Shown here one piece after another: positions 24,165-37,125 of a stretch of 64,000 nt of DNA; position 1 is the first letter of the stretch; every line of letters begins with the position of its first letter. The notes under the pieces were generated by a model. That model was not told where the DNA came from. It saw only the letters and a list, made by a program, of their open reading frames with translations, and did not search any database. The position numbers and the translations under genes are program-made. This stretch comes from Gordionus sp. m RMFG-2023 (lineage: Eukaryota > Nematomorpha > Gordioida > Chordodea > Parachordodidae): assembly GCF_954871325.1 (NCBI RefSeq), contig NC_088775.1:22545561-22609560 (forward strand), in the 5' to 3' direction.

Positions 24165-24523
24165 TGGAATATTGGAGTGGATATGTAAATCGAATAACTA
24201 GGAATATTCATGTTATGATTTAATCAATTTATTTAAATTTTCTCTATATAATATTTCACGTGAGTTAAAATATGAATTACATTTTATGCTGTCATTATTA
24301 ACTATTCATCGTCCTTTATATATGATATTAATTTAGCAATAAAATCATTTTACAGTGTTAATCATCTAGTCGTTCGCAATGTTAATAAAATTATATAACA
24401 AACTATTAAATTAAACAATCTTAGGTTACTTTTAATTAAGATTCTTTTATTTTAATATTATTTTTTTTTATTTTCTTTAAATTTTACTTTTTTTATTGTT
24501 GCTAAAAACGTGACATATCAACA
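24165..24523 (-). repeat. 5' LTR of the Ty3/gypsy fossil
   Basis: The 359-bp partner of 11,518-11,876, starting TGGAATATTGGAGTG and ending GACATATCAACA on the plus strand, followed by GTAAT, the right half of the target duplication. On the minus strand it precedes gag, which makes it the 5' LTR. Confidence 0.8.
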
Positions 24524-24528
24524 GTAAT

Positions 24529-24785
24529 AAATTAGTATTTATTATATTATTTATTAGAAAAATATTATCCTCAAATTGATGTTAATTATGATTTCTAAAC
24601 ATCTATATTATTTGGCCTTTGAATAAAACATTAGTCTATCCAATGACATATAATATGTCATTGAGTCTATCGTGATTTTTTATAGTTTTTTTAAATATCA
24701 ACTTCTTAACCTAATTAACTGGGGTTGGGAAAGTCCAAGCGTAGCTTTCACATGGCAAAAATAGCAATGCGCTTAAGTATTTACC
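24529..24785. other. AT-rich spacer without features
   Basis: This short stretch lies between the LTR element's target duplication and the left end of hAT-B. I see no gene, repeat or terminus in it. Confidence 0.6.
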
Positions 24786-25092
24786 CAGGGGTGTCGCTAG
24801 CCTTTACAATCTCAGGGCATCAACTAAAAAAATTTTGCTGATATAAAAAAAATTTGAGTCTAAAGAATTACAAATGATAAGAAAGATTAATTAATACATA
24901 TGCCTCAATTGAAAATGGTTTTTAAAAACCACATAATGCAATAATAAAATTCTTAGCAACTTACATTGACAAAAGGTTGTCAAACTAATATAATTCTCTG
25001 TTACCATTTTATACAATGTTTTATAGAATAGACTAATAATAAAAAATTTATAGGCCCTAAACGAAATCAACAATTTTTGAAGAAGGTGGCTT

Positions 25093-26199
25093 CAGTAGGG
25101 GGGAAGCGCAGGGGCTCGAGCCCCCCTAAAAAAATTTGAATAGCCCCCTGAAGCAAAAAATTTTAATTGCTCCTTAATATCCACTTGAACTAAAAAGAAA
25201 TTTTTTAATTGCCCCCTGAACGATTTCTTTTATAATATTAAGTAATATATAGATTTAATTTTATTATTTAAATATTAATAAGACTGTCTAAATTTTTAAT
25301 GAATATTATTATAATTATTAGATTAGATTAATACATATAAATTATATTTTCACTATGTCAGCTTACAATCAAATTCTGTGTTAAAAATATATCAATATCA
25401 CTCACTAAATATTAATTTAGCATCAACCGTTGAAGCTTAATTGACTTTTATTATTTAAATTATTATATAACCCTAATTAAATAAATATTATCATTTATTA
25501 CTTGAAAATTAACAAATTTAATATTGTAACTAGCCGAGTTCAAAATCACTAATCAACTATATTATTGATTTTTAAATTTAATTATCATGAGGTCCAATTA
25601 TGGCTATTACTGCAAATTAACCAGAATCTATTATTTGTAGTTTTATGATTTGGAGTCGTATATACTCTCTTCTTCAAGAATTGTTGATTTGGTATAGGTC
25701 TATTAATTTTTCCTTATTAGTCCATTGATAATAGAGAGTTATATTAGTTTCATGACCTTTTGTCAATGTAACTTGCTAAGAACTATATAGCCTTATGTGG
25801 TTTTTCCATCAATTGAGACATATGTATGAATTAATTAACATTTTTTATCCTTTGCAATTCTTTAGGCAATTTTTTTTTATATGAGCAATTGAAAATATTT
25901 TACACTGTAATAATTAGATTTTGTATTAAAAAATATTATTTTTAGAAATGTCTTGATTTGTTTTAATTATTTATATGCTAGATTATTTTGTACAAAATAT
26001 AATAAATGACAAAATATGGAATTCAAAATAGTTGTTTAAAGTTAGCAAGTTTTAAAAAAAAATTAGATATTAGTATAAAACCCTGCCGAAAGCCGGGCAA
26101 AAGAGGGCCGAAGACCCGCAAAATTGGGGGTATGGGGGCGAAGCCCCCATAATTTTTTTTTAGTTGAGCCCTCTGAAGTAAAGGCTAGCGATGCCCCTG
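25093..26199. mobile_element. hAT-type element D, nested in hAT-B, inverted
   Basis: Starts CAGTAGGGGGGAAGCGCAGG and ends in GGCTAGCGATGCCCCTG, so it lies in the opposite orientation to its host element. It splits the host's GAAGAAGAGAATATAAACG segment. No exact target duplication can be read, because the left flank is altered. GC-rich hairpin blocks (GGGGGCGAAGCCCCC) near 26,130 mark its terminal region. The same terminal block occurs at 52,596-52,701. No coding capacity. Confidence 0.6.
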
Positions 26200-26702
26200 G
26201 AAGAGAGTATACGACCAATCCAAATCATAAAACTATATGGTGGTTAGAGCTTTCTTTTTTATGACATGATGAAAACTCAATGTGAAAGCTAGATAAGTAA
26301 TCGAGAAAATTATTGTGAGATATTAAATTTCTAAAAGATTATCTTCAATTTTAAATGATAAACGATTACACAGTTGACCATTATTGCTTAACTAAAATAT
26401 GCAATCATATGCTCTCAGCCGTTGTAGTAATAATCTTAAATTACATAGCAACACAAATAATAGATTCTGGTTAATTTGCAGTAATAGCCATGACACTCAC
26501 GATGAAAACTAGTATCAGAATTTATTATGTTGAATAAATTGATAAAATAAAAACACTAAAAATCTTTGGAAGAAATAATTGTGCAAATATATTGAAGCCT
26601 GGAGTTATTTACACGGCAATGCCATATTAGAAATGAAACATTTTCTAGTTATAAAATAAGGGCCAGAATGATATGATGAAACAATTAAGATTTTATATAC
26701 TA

Positions 26703-29160
26703 ATAGAAAGCCCGTCAAAAATGACTGGGAATGAGATTTTTATTTGCGATAGATGTCATGCCAGGTCCAAGCTCACAATATTAGGAAGAATATAATTATA
26801 AAAAAGTTTATCAAGCCCAGCTCAACCCTTAATAATTTGTAAAAGATATTCCCATGTCAGGTGCAAGTTAATATTAATTTTGAGGTTCCAAACCCAGTCG
26901 TATCCAATATAATTTTGAAAATTTTTCCCACCTCGGAGATAGTTAAATTTTTAATTGATTTATCATCACATGAAGGGGAAATATCTAATTCTAATTAGTT
27001 TAAGATGTAAAAAAACATGTCAATTCCCCATTAATGGAAACTGGGAAGGCCTGGGCAAACCACCTATTAAAGAATCATGACAAATAAAATAAAAATAACC
27101 GACTCTTATACTTTTAGGTAATATGATCAATAAAAATTATATATAAAAAAATTGTTGTTTATTATATAGGGTTATTGTAGCTTTTCGGATAAATTAAATG
27201 TATGTCTTGCATTTCCTAAATTATTTGTCTATATTTTTATGTTAAGTAAAAAAAAAGCTATCTATTTAAATTACAAAAATGCCATTAAACACTAATGAAA
27301 CTTATATGCAAATTATTTATATATTTTTTATTGACATATAAATTTAGGCTAAATTTTTTAAAAAATAATGAGGAATAATTATTATGTTGTGTATTTGATA
27401 AAATTAAGAGCAAATCCTTGTTGACATTTTTATTTTAGATGGAAAAAGCGACAAAATAAATCTGGGAGGTCGTCTGGAGAGGAAATAATTAATGTACAAT
27501 TTCATATCATTTAGGGTTGTAGATGAAAGTAATGACGGGTAACCAAAGCAGTGTACAAAACACATTACGTCCTGATAAAGATGAGGCATATGCCTATACC
27601 TTGGGATACTGGTAAAAGAAGAACGCAAAATGATATTTCTGTCAATGTCAGCATTGGTAGCCCCCTCTAAAATAGAATCATGAACGACAATGTTAACTCA
27701 ACCATAAGGTAGCAAGAATTGTTATAAAGGCCACGACAGAACTACTGCATATTTTTCCAATAATAAATTGATGAAAATGGCCGTACTGCACATTCAAGTT
27801 TAAACATTCCTCTAAATATTCATGAAAGTTTCTCAGAGAATCGGATAAAGTAATATTTATAATAACTTCTAGTAAAGTGAATGATAGTATGGAATTGAAT
27901 GCTTATATTTGTTAAAAAATAGGTAGAGGTGGCATAGGGATTGTGGTAGTGGTAATAGAATTATCATTTGGAGGCAACTGGGTGAAAATAAAATAAACAT
28001 ATAAATATAAAACATATGATAAAAAAAACAAAATAAACCTCCTGAGGAGTTAATTTCAACGTAGTTTTTTATTATTTTGGCTACAAGTAACTCTAGAACG
28101 GACAAGGCGTTTGTTATTCTTCATTATTTTCTTTGCTTATCTTTAATAGATTCATCATGTTTTGTAATAATGTGAGGGATTAAGGTTGGGTTAGCCTAGA
28201 CAAATAAAGAAATCAGGCAAAAATACAAATAAACTATTGTTGAAATTAAACATACATGAAAATAATGTAAACCAGATGGGTCAATATTAACCAAGCCCAG
28301 AGATATTAAATTTATAATTAATGAAGGGAAATCTCTGATTTACCAATTAGTTTATGGGTAAAATATATTTATTTATAAAAATATTGACATATGACTATCA
28401 TTTAACATCAAAAATCCCAATCTAGGTTCAAACCCACAATATTTGGAAAAAATTTCCAAGCATCCAAGATCTTAATAATTTAAAAAGATTTTCTCAAGCC
28501 CATTTCAATCCCTAATAATTTTGAAAATCAAGCCAATATTAATTTTGATAAATATTTCAAGCCCAGTCCAACCCATAATAATTTTAAAAAAATTTTCCCA
28601 AGCCTAGAGATATTAAATTTATAATTAATAAATGAGAAAAAAGCCTGGGCAAACCATTTATTAGAGAATCATGACAAAATAAGGTCTGCCCTAATATTAT
28701 TATAGGAAATAAAAAATACTACCTCGTATTATTGGAGATAACTCCAAAAAATAAGTTATGGAGAAAAAAATCTTTGAAGTACAAGTTAAATTGAATTTCT
28801 ATATAAATAATTAATAATTTGTAATATTTTGTAAATAGATATATTTAATGTATATTATCATAAGATTAACATTTAACATTAAAAATCCCAATCAATATTA
28901 ATAATTTGTAATATTTTGTAAATAATGTATCACTTTTTCCAAGCATCCAAGATATTAATAATTTAAAAAGATTTTCTCAAGCCCACCTCACAAGTAAATT
29001 GAATTTCTATATAAAATATTAATAATTTGTAATATTTAGTAAATAATGTATTACTTTGACAATTGGTTTTAATATGGCCTCCTACAGTTGCAAAAAAAAT
29101 TAAGTTATGGGATCATCTGTTTGTATAAAATATATCAATAAAATCAACAAATAAAAAAAA
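26703..29160 (+). mobile_element. Helitron-like element B
   Basis: Begins with the same AGAAAGCCCGTCAAAAATGA hairpin end as Helitron A (4,232). It was inserted after TTATATACTA in hAT-B, a point that is uninterrupted at 7,600 in hAT-C. It runs collinear with A through the helicase remnant and the region rich in AAGCCCAGxxCAACCC repeats. Host hAT sequence resumes at about 29,160-29,200 (GGCATTTTATCTAATATT). The right border is approximate. Confidence 0.5.
27720..27990 (+). pseudogene. Helitron Pif1-like helicase remnant, second copy
   Basis: The plus strand reads ENGRTAHSSLNIPLNIHESF, the conserved GRTAHS...IPL..HE helicase segment, slightly closer to the family consensus than the copy at 5,260-5,525. 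It is followed by the same SFGGNW fragment in another frame. Stops on both sides show it is dead. The collinear nucleotide match to the first copy extends well beyond the coding piece. Confidence 0.6.
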
Positions 29161-29420
29161 GAATACTTACCCTGTCAAATAAATACGTCTATAAATGTGG
29201 CATTTTATCTAATATTTTATAAACAACTGTATATAGTAGACGATTATAAACTATATGTCTAATTACTTTTTATAAAGAAATCTCTTATACTAATTTTGAC
29301 CTTGTAAATATTTTTAGGAATAGGTATGATAATAAAATTTAAAAATAAATATACAGTTGATTAGTCATTTTGAACTCGGCTAATTACAATATTAAATTTG
29401 TTAATTTTCAATTAAATAAG

Positions 29421-31957
29421 GAACGCCTTTATTTAACTGCAATAAATGGTGTCATATAAAGTTATTTTATTTTTTTATTCAACACGCTTGTTTTTTTTTC
29501 TTTAACAAATAAATATTAAAAAAAGTTGTTTATTATTTTTTTTAATAAATTTTTTTTTACGTATTTTTTTTATCTAATGGAAAAATGGTAATTTTAAAAT
29601 TGATGCTTTTATTATTTAATATATTTTTATTTAATAGGAATTAAGATATAATTTAGAACTAAAAGATTTTTATTAATTTTTATAAAATATTTCACAGTTA
29701 GCAAATTTTGAAAATGATATTATAATATACATGTATTTTAAAAAAAGATTTTTCCCAAGCTAATCAAAATATGACTGAAACGATTAACCTACCAGCTTCC
29801 AATACAGAAAACACTCAACTATATGATATCACTAAAAATTAAATGTTTATTGTTATTAAAATACATTAGCAATCAAATTATATTCATCTCAAATTATTTC
29901 AAAAAATATGTTAGGCACTCAAGTTAAGATACCAGAGAGTAAACATTTTACTTTTCTATATTTAATATAACAAAAAAATAGCAACAAACTTATATAACCA
30001 ATATCATTTTCAAAATATACCTAAAAATTTAGGCCCTCAGTCAAAAACTATTCCAGCTAGTATATTTTGTGTTATAATTTTTATTATATATAAAATAAAA
30101 ATAGCATTCGAATTCTCTTCATCTCAAAATATTTCAAAAAATATCTTAGGTACTCAAATTAAGCTACCAAATAGTAAACATTTTTCCTTTATTTTATATA
30201 ACAAAAATTATAGCAACCAAAACTTTAGACTACACTGGATATTCTCTTGAAAATCTTTCAAAATTTTTTTAGGAAACCATAAATAAAACAAATAGTTATT
30301 ATATATTTAGAATGTTTATGTTAAATTTAAAAATATATAGGAACCAAATACAATCTAATAGATGTTCCAGAAAATACAATCAAGATTTCAAAAACCTAAT
30401 AAAAAGCAATTTATAATTTATATTGTATTCTATTATATCAAATTTTATTTCTGTATATATATTTACAATTATACTATATTATTGTATTTTACAATACATA
30501 ATTTTAATTTTATATATATAGAATTATAATATATTATTGTATTCTTACAAATTTTTTTCTATATATTTCTAAAATATAGAATAAAAAATATAAAATAGAT
30601 TCTTGTGTTATAAATAACAAACATTCAATATTTTTGACAAAAAAAACAATAAAAATAATTCTTTATGTTAAATTATATTGTTTAGATATATTCATAGGAG
30701 GATTCATAGAATAGTTTTTTGCAATGCCTGATCACCATTAAAAATAATATAAAAATTCCACAATATAATAAATATTAAAATAAAGTAAATTTTTAGGTTA
30801 GAATGATTTAAACAAAGTATAAAACAGGTTGTGAAAATCCTATGAATAGAAATAATAGGGGTAACATAATTAGCAAAGTTATAAAATTAAGAATTATTTG
30901 AAACAATTTATTGAAGAGATCAAAATTTGAAGCCTTTCCTGGATTTTAATTCAATGGCATAAGAATAAGCTGTAGACATTGATGTTCATGTTTTTCACAA
31001 GTCCCTTGCAATTTATTTTAGTATCTTTCAGCCAATTTATTTTTATGTTATGTAAAAAAATAATAGCATATTTGGGATTTGATTGACAAATCTGTCACCA
31101 TGTCTTAATAAGCTAACAAAAATATTTTACTTTTATATATAAAATATCAAAGTGAAAAAATTTTATTTAGTAAATTTTGATATTACATTCACCTTACATG
31201 ATTAAAATAAAAAATTGTATTTATAAATCTTAGAACATTAAGCTTAGGCCATGCATCTATATAAATATGAAAAGCATAACAAGTCTGGTTTACCAGGATA
31301 TATAGGTTGTTTTACTTTATTAACATTAATTTTTTTAAATTTATTAAACGAATATTATGACAAAATTGCATGAAGGTTAATTTATATAATGAAATATTAC
31401 ATTTTTAATAGTATCAAAAGATTATAATAAAAACCTAATTCATGATTAAATAAGACATTCAATTAATCCCATTAATTGGCCCTATTGTTTGGGAATATTG
31501 TTAAATTCCTCAACATCTATAAAAAAATTTTAACAATTATTAGATTAATAACTTTTCATGAATATTTCTAAGATATGCATGTGCTACAATATTTAAAAAA
31601 TTTCAATCTGGGTTATAAATTGTGGTCCATACTATTGGAATATGTTTTAAATATAATAATTTGAAAAGGTATTCTTATAATTACTCACAAACTGTTTTAA
31701 AGTAGAAAAATCTTTTAGTTCTAAATTATATCTTAATTCCTATTAAATAAAAATATATTAAATAATAAAAGCATCAATTTTAAAATTACCATTTTTTCCA
31801 TTAGATAAAAAAAATACGTAAAAAAAAATTTATTAAAAAAAATAATAAACAACTTTTTTTAATATTTATTTGTTAAAGAAAAAAAAACAAGCGTGTTGAA
31901 TAAAAAAATAAAATAACTTTATATGACACCATTTATTGCTGATAAATAAAGGCGTTC
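29421..31957. mobile_element. Long-TIR DNA element (2,537 bp), 6-bp TSD
   Basis: The arms 29,421-29,677 and 31,702-31,957 are near-perfect reverse complements over about 256 bp, beginning GAACGCCTTTATTTA. A 6-bp duplication AATAAG flanks the element, and its removal restores a hAT-B sequence like those at 8,740 and 10,850. The interior is AT-rich and shows no protein motif. Two diverged copies of an ~60-bp block with TAGGxACTCAA lie at about 29,900 and 30,130. The superfamily is not determined by these ends. Confidence 0.8.
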
Positions 31958-32446
31958 AATAAGATATGATTATATTTATTTAATAAGGGTTATATAATAA
32001 TTTATAATAAAAATCAATTAAACTTCAACTGTTAAAGCTAAATTAATATTTAGTGAGTTATTGATATTATATTTTTAATACAGAATTTTATTGCAAGCTG
32101 ACATAGTGAAAATATAATGTATTAATCTAATCTAATTATTAAAATAGTAAATAAAAATCTAAATAGTCCTTTTAATTTCTAAATAATAAAATATAATTTA
32201 TATATTACTTAATGAAATTATAAAAGAAATCATTCATGGGGCAATCAAAAAAATTTATTTTTAGTTCAAGGAGATATTAAGGAGCCACTAAAAAAAAATT
32301 TTTGCTTCAGGGGGCTATTCAAATTTTTTAGGGGGCTCGAGCCCCTTCGCATCCCCTTAGTGACGCTACTATGTTTACCCCATAATGTAGACCCATAACC
32401 TTTGCTTAAGATTTGACACACCAAGTGTTCTGTGACAGATCTCAAT

Positions 32447-32669
32447 TAGTGTTGTTAAACGGCTCGTTTTGAACCGATTTTTAAAAACGGCTAACTCAAT
32501 ATTTTAGCCAGAAAAATATTGCCGAAGCCTCAAGATTTTTGTTGTAGAAGGAACAAAGGTTTGGACATCTATTAGCGAAATTTCGAGGCCTGGGCAATAT
32601 TTTTCTGGCTAAAATATCGAGTTAGCCGTTTTTAAAAATCGGCTCAAAACGAGCCGTTTAACAACACTA
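32447..32669. mobile_element. hAT MITE, 223 bp
   Basis: Starts TAGTGTTGTTAAACGGCTCG and ends in CGAGCCGTTTAACAACACTA, long inverted repeats that let the whole element fold. The exact 8-bp duplication ATCTCAAT flanks it (32,439-32,446 and 32,670-32,677). Its termini match the first 13 bp of the complete hAT at 13,244, so that hAT's transposase is a plausible mover. Its right half also occurs at 14,240-14,369 and 60,350-60,477. Confidence 0.93.
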
Positions 32670-33089
32670 ATCTCAATCGTAATATTTTCATAAAACCTCT
32701 ACATATTCAAAAATATTTCGAATATGATCAAGTGCTAGGGTGTAACTAAACTGAGAATTAAGTGGTAAACTGAGAATTAACAGGTAAAATTTATTTATGG
32801 CCTATCAATTATATTTTAAAAACTTTAAAAAAAAGGTTTTTATTATAAAAATCAAATTTATACAAAATTAAAATTATCTAAATATATAAATTAGAATAGA
32901 AAAGATATTTTAGTTTATAAATTTATAATATGTATAACAGATCTATTATATAGAAAATAAAACACCTATAATATTTTATATTTCATAAGATAATTTCCGC
33001 TAGATGGCGTAAATTATTAAATATTTAGTTTTTAATTAAAAATAAAATGAATTATAGGAGGATAATTCTTCGCTCTGGATTAATTGATT

Positions 33090-36000
33090 TGGTACCAACT
33101 TATATAAACATAAAATGAAAAATTTTTTAAGTTTCCATCAATATTTTTGGAGTTATGATGTGGATTCTCAGTTAGTCAATTTTTTAATTTTTTTTTAGAT
33201 TTTTGGGATTTTAAAAATATTTTATTTTTTTGACTCATTTGGTGTAAACTAACTTATAACATAAAATGAAAAATTTTTTAAGTTTACATCATTATTTTTG
33301 GAGTTATGATGTGGATTCTCAGTTTAGTCAATTTTTTAATTTTTTTTTAGATTTTTGGGATTTTAAAAATATTTTATTTTTTTGACTCATTTGGTGTAAA
33401 CTAACTTATATTTTAACATAAAATGAAAAAATTTTAAGTTTCCATCATTATTTTTGGAGTTATGATGTGGATTCTCAGTTTAGTCAATTTTTTAATTTTT
33501 TTTTAGATTTTTGGGATTTTAAAAATATTTTTTTTTTGACTCATTTGGTGTAAACTAACTTATATTAACATAAAATGAATAATTTTTTAAGTTTCCATCA
33601 TTATTTTTGGAGTTGTAGATTCTCAGTTTAGTCAATTTTTTATTTTTTTTTTTAGATTTTTGGGATTTTAAAAATATTTTATTTTTTTGACTCATTTGGT
33701 GTAAACTAACTTATATTAACAAATGAAAAAATTTTAAGTTTCCATCATTATTTTTGGAGTTATGATGTGGATTCTCAGTTTAGTCAATTTTTAAATTTTT
33801 TTTAGATTTTTGGGATTTTAAAAATATTTTATTTTTTTGACTCATTTAGTGTAAACTAACTTATATTAACATAAAATTAAAAATTTTTTAAGTTTCCATC
33901 ATTATTTTTGGAGTTATGATGTGGATTCTCAGTTTAGTCAATTTTTTAATTTTTTTTTAGATTTTTGGGATTTTAAAAATATTTTATTTTTTTGACTCAT
34001 TTGGTGTAAACTAACTTATATTTTAACATAAAATGAAAAAATTTTAAGTTTCCATCATTATTTTTGGAGTTATGATGTGGATTCTCAGTTTAGTCAATTT
34101 TTTAATTTTTTTTTAGATTTTTGGGATTTTAAAAATATTTTATTTTTTTGACACATTTGGTGTAAACTAACTTATATTAACATAAAATGAAAAATTTTTA
34201 AGTTTACATCATTATTTTTTGAGTTATGATGTGGATTCTCAGTTTAGTCAATTTTTTAATTTTTTTTTAGATTTTTGGGATTTTAAAAATATTTTATTTT
34301 TTTGACTCATTTGGTGTAAACTAACTTATATTAACATAAAATGAAAAAATTTTAAGTTTCCATCATTATTTTTGGAGTTATGATGTGGATTCTCAGTTTA
34401 GTCAATTTTTTAATTTTTTTTTAGATTTTTGGGATTTTAAAAATATTTTATTTTTTTGACACATTTGGTGTAAACTAACTTATATTAACATAAAATGAAA
34501 AAATTTTAAGTTTACATCATTATTTTTTGAGTTATGATGTGGATTCTCAGTTTAGTCAATTTTTTAATTTTTCTTTAGATTTTTGGGATTTTAAAAATAT
34601 TTTATTTTTTTGACTCATTTGATGTAAACTAACTTATATTAACACAAAATGAAAAAATTTTAAGTTTCCATCATTATTTTTGGAGTTATGATGTGGATTC
34701 TCAGTTTAGTCAATTTTTTAATTTTTTTTTAGATTTTTGGGATTTTAAAAATATTTTATTTTTTTCACTCATTTGGTGTAAACTAACTTATATTAACAAA
34801 TGAAAAAATTTTAAGTTTCCATCATTATTTTTGGAGTTATGATGTGGATTCTCAGTTTAGTCAATTTTTAAATTTTTTTTAGATTTTTGGGATTTTAAAA
34901 ATATTTTATTTTTTTGACTCATTTAGTGTAAACTAACTTATATTAACATAAAATTAAAAATTGTTTCCATCATTATTTTTGGAGTTATGATGTGGATTCT
35001 CAGTTTAGTCAATTTTTTAATTTTTTTTTAGATTTTTGGGATTTTAAAAATATTTTATTTTTTTGACTCATTTGGTGTAAACTAACTTATATTTTAACAT
35101 AAAATGAAAAAATTTTAAGTTTCCATCATTATTTTTGGAGTTATGATGTGGATTCTCAGTTTAGTCAATTTTTTAATTTTTTTTTAGATTTTTGGGATTT
35201 TAAAAATATTTTATTTTTTTGACACATTTGGTGTAAACTAACTTATATTAACATAAAATGAAAAATTTTTAAGTTTACATCATTATTTTTTGAGTTATGA
35301 TGTGGATTCTCAGTTTAGTCAATTTTTTAATTTTTTTTTAGATTTTTGGGATTTTAAAAATATTTTATTTTTTTGACTCATTTGGTGTAAACTAACTTAT
35401 ATTAACATAAAATGAAAAAATTTTAAGTTTCCATCATTATTTTTGGAGTTATGATGTGGATTCTCAGTTTAGTCAATTTTTTAATTTTTTTTTAGATTTT
35501 TGGGATTTTAAAAATATTTTATTTTTTTGACACATTTGGTGTAAACTAACTTATATTAACATAAAATGAAAAAATTTTAAGTTTACATCATTATTTTTTG
35601 AGTTATGATGTGGATTCTCAGTTTAGTCAATTTTTTAATTTTTCTTTAGATTTTTGGGATTTTAAAAATATTTTATTTTTTTGACTCATTTGATGTAAAC
35701 TAACTTATATTAACATAAAATGAAAAAATTTTAAGTTTCCATCATTATTTTTGGAGTTATGATGTGGATTCTCAGTTTAGTCAATTTTTTAATTTTTTTT
35801 TAGATTTTTGGGATTTTAAAAATATTTTATTTTTTTGACTCATTTGGTGTAAACTAAATTATATTAACATAAAATGAAAAAATTTTAAGTTTACATCATT
35901 ATTTTTGGAGTTATGATGTGGATTCTCAGTTTAGTCAATTTTTTAATTTTTTTTAGATTTTTGGGATTTTAAAAATATTTTATTTTTTTGACTCATTTGG

Positions 36001-37125
36001 TGTAAACTAACTTATATTAACATAAAATGAAAAAATTTTAAGTTTCCATCATTATTTTTGGAGTTATGATGTGGATTCTCAGTTTAGTCAATTTTTTAAT
36101 TTTTTTTTAGATTTTTAGGATTTTAAAAATATTTAATTTTTTGACTCATTTGGTGTAAGCTAACTTATATTAACATAAAATGAAAAAATTTTTAAGTTTC
36201 CATCATTGTTTTTGGAGTTATGATGTGGATTCTCAGTTTAATCAATTTTTTAATTTTTTTTTAGATTTTTGGGATTTTAAAAATATTTTATTTTTTTGAC
36301 TCATTTGTGTAAACTAACTTATATTAACATAAAATTAAAAATTTTTTAAGTTTCCATCATTATATTTGGAGTTATGATGTGGATTCTCAGTTTAGTCAAT
36401 TTTTTAATTTTTTTTAGATTTTTGGGATTTTAAAAATATTTTATTTTTTTGACTCATTTGGTGTAAACTAACTTATATTAACATAAAATGAAAAATTTTA
36501 TAAGTTTCCATCATTGTTTTTGGAGTTATGATGTGGATTCTCAGTTTAGTCAATTTTTTAATATTTTTTTAGATTTTTCGGATTTTAAAAATATTTTATT
36601 TTTTCACTCATTTGGTGTAAACTTACTTATATTAACATGAAATGAAAAAATTTTTAAGTTTCCATCATTATTTTTGGAGTTATGATGTGGATTCTCAGTT
36701 TAGTCAATTTTTTTTTAGATTTTTGGGATTTTAAAAATATTTTATTTTTTTGACTCATTTGGTGTAAACTAACTTATATTAACATAAAATGAAAAAATTT
36801 TTAAGTTTCCATTATTATTTTTGAAGTTATGATGTGGATTCTCAGTTTAGTCAATTTTTTTTTAGATTTTTGGGATTTTAAAATATTTTATTTTTTTTGA
36901 CTCATTTGGTGTAAACTAACTTATATTAACATAAAATGAAAAAATTTTTAAGTTTACATCATTATTTTTGGAGTTATGATGTGGATTCTCAGTTTAGTCA
37001 ATTTTTTTTTAGATTTTTGGGATTTTAAAAATATTTTATTTTTTTGACTCATTTGGTGTAAACTAACTTATTTAAACATAAAATGAAAAAAAATTTAAGT
37101 TTCCGTCCTTATATTTTGAGTTATG
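33090..37125. repeat. 153-bp satellite array with 7-mer higher-order repeat
   Basis: About 26 monomers of 150-157 bp, each with GAGTTATGATGTGGATTCTC, TTTTTGGGATTTTAAAAATA and TCATTTGGTGTAAACTAAC, run head to tail. Monomer variants recur in order: the seven-monomer block 33,713-34,786 is followed by a near-copy at 34,787-35,860. Both begin with a monomer lacking the usual ACATA and having CATTTAGTG, and both contain paired GACACATTTG monomers. That is a higher-order repeat. Terminal monomers are more diverged, as usual at array edges. No coding sequence. Confidence 0.95.

Larger units (their letters stand above)
11518..24523 (-). mobile_element. Ty3/gypsy LTR retrotransposon fossil, shortened and interrupted
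   Basis: Two direct repeats of 359 bp bound the element, both in TG..CA form, and the 5-bp target duplication GTAAT flanks it at 11,513-11,517 and 24,524-24,528. Internal sequence on the minus strand shows gag-like (22,905-24,040) and protease/RT-like (12,300-12,880) parts in the correct order. Its own length without nested insertions is about 3.1 kb, too short for full gag-pol, so much of pol is absent. It is broken in several places. The LTRs differ visibly from each other, so it is not young. It carries a TIR element, which carries a 9.45-kb hAT. Confidence 0.8.
24786..32371. mobile_element. hAT-type element B (CAGGGGCG family) with three nested insertions
   Basis: The left end CAGGGGTGTCGCTAGCCTTT and the right end CTTAGTGACGCTACTA are flanked by TATTTACC and TGTTTACC, an 8-bp duplication with one mismatch. 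Between them lie hAT-D (25,093-26,199), a Helitron-like copy (26,703-~29,160) and a 2.5-kb long-TIR element (29,421-31,957). What remains is homologous to hAT-A and hAT-C, including the terminal CTCGAGCCCC block. No transposase is recognisable. Confidence 0.75.

Noticed and set aside
33090-37125. CRISPR-like array
   Set aside because: The repeats are head to tail with no unique spacers, and the unit is ~153 bp. It is a eukaryotic satellite.
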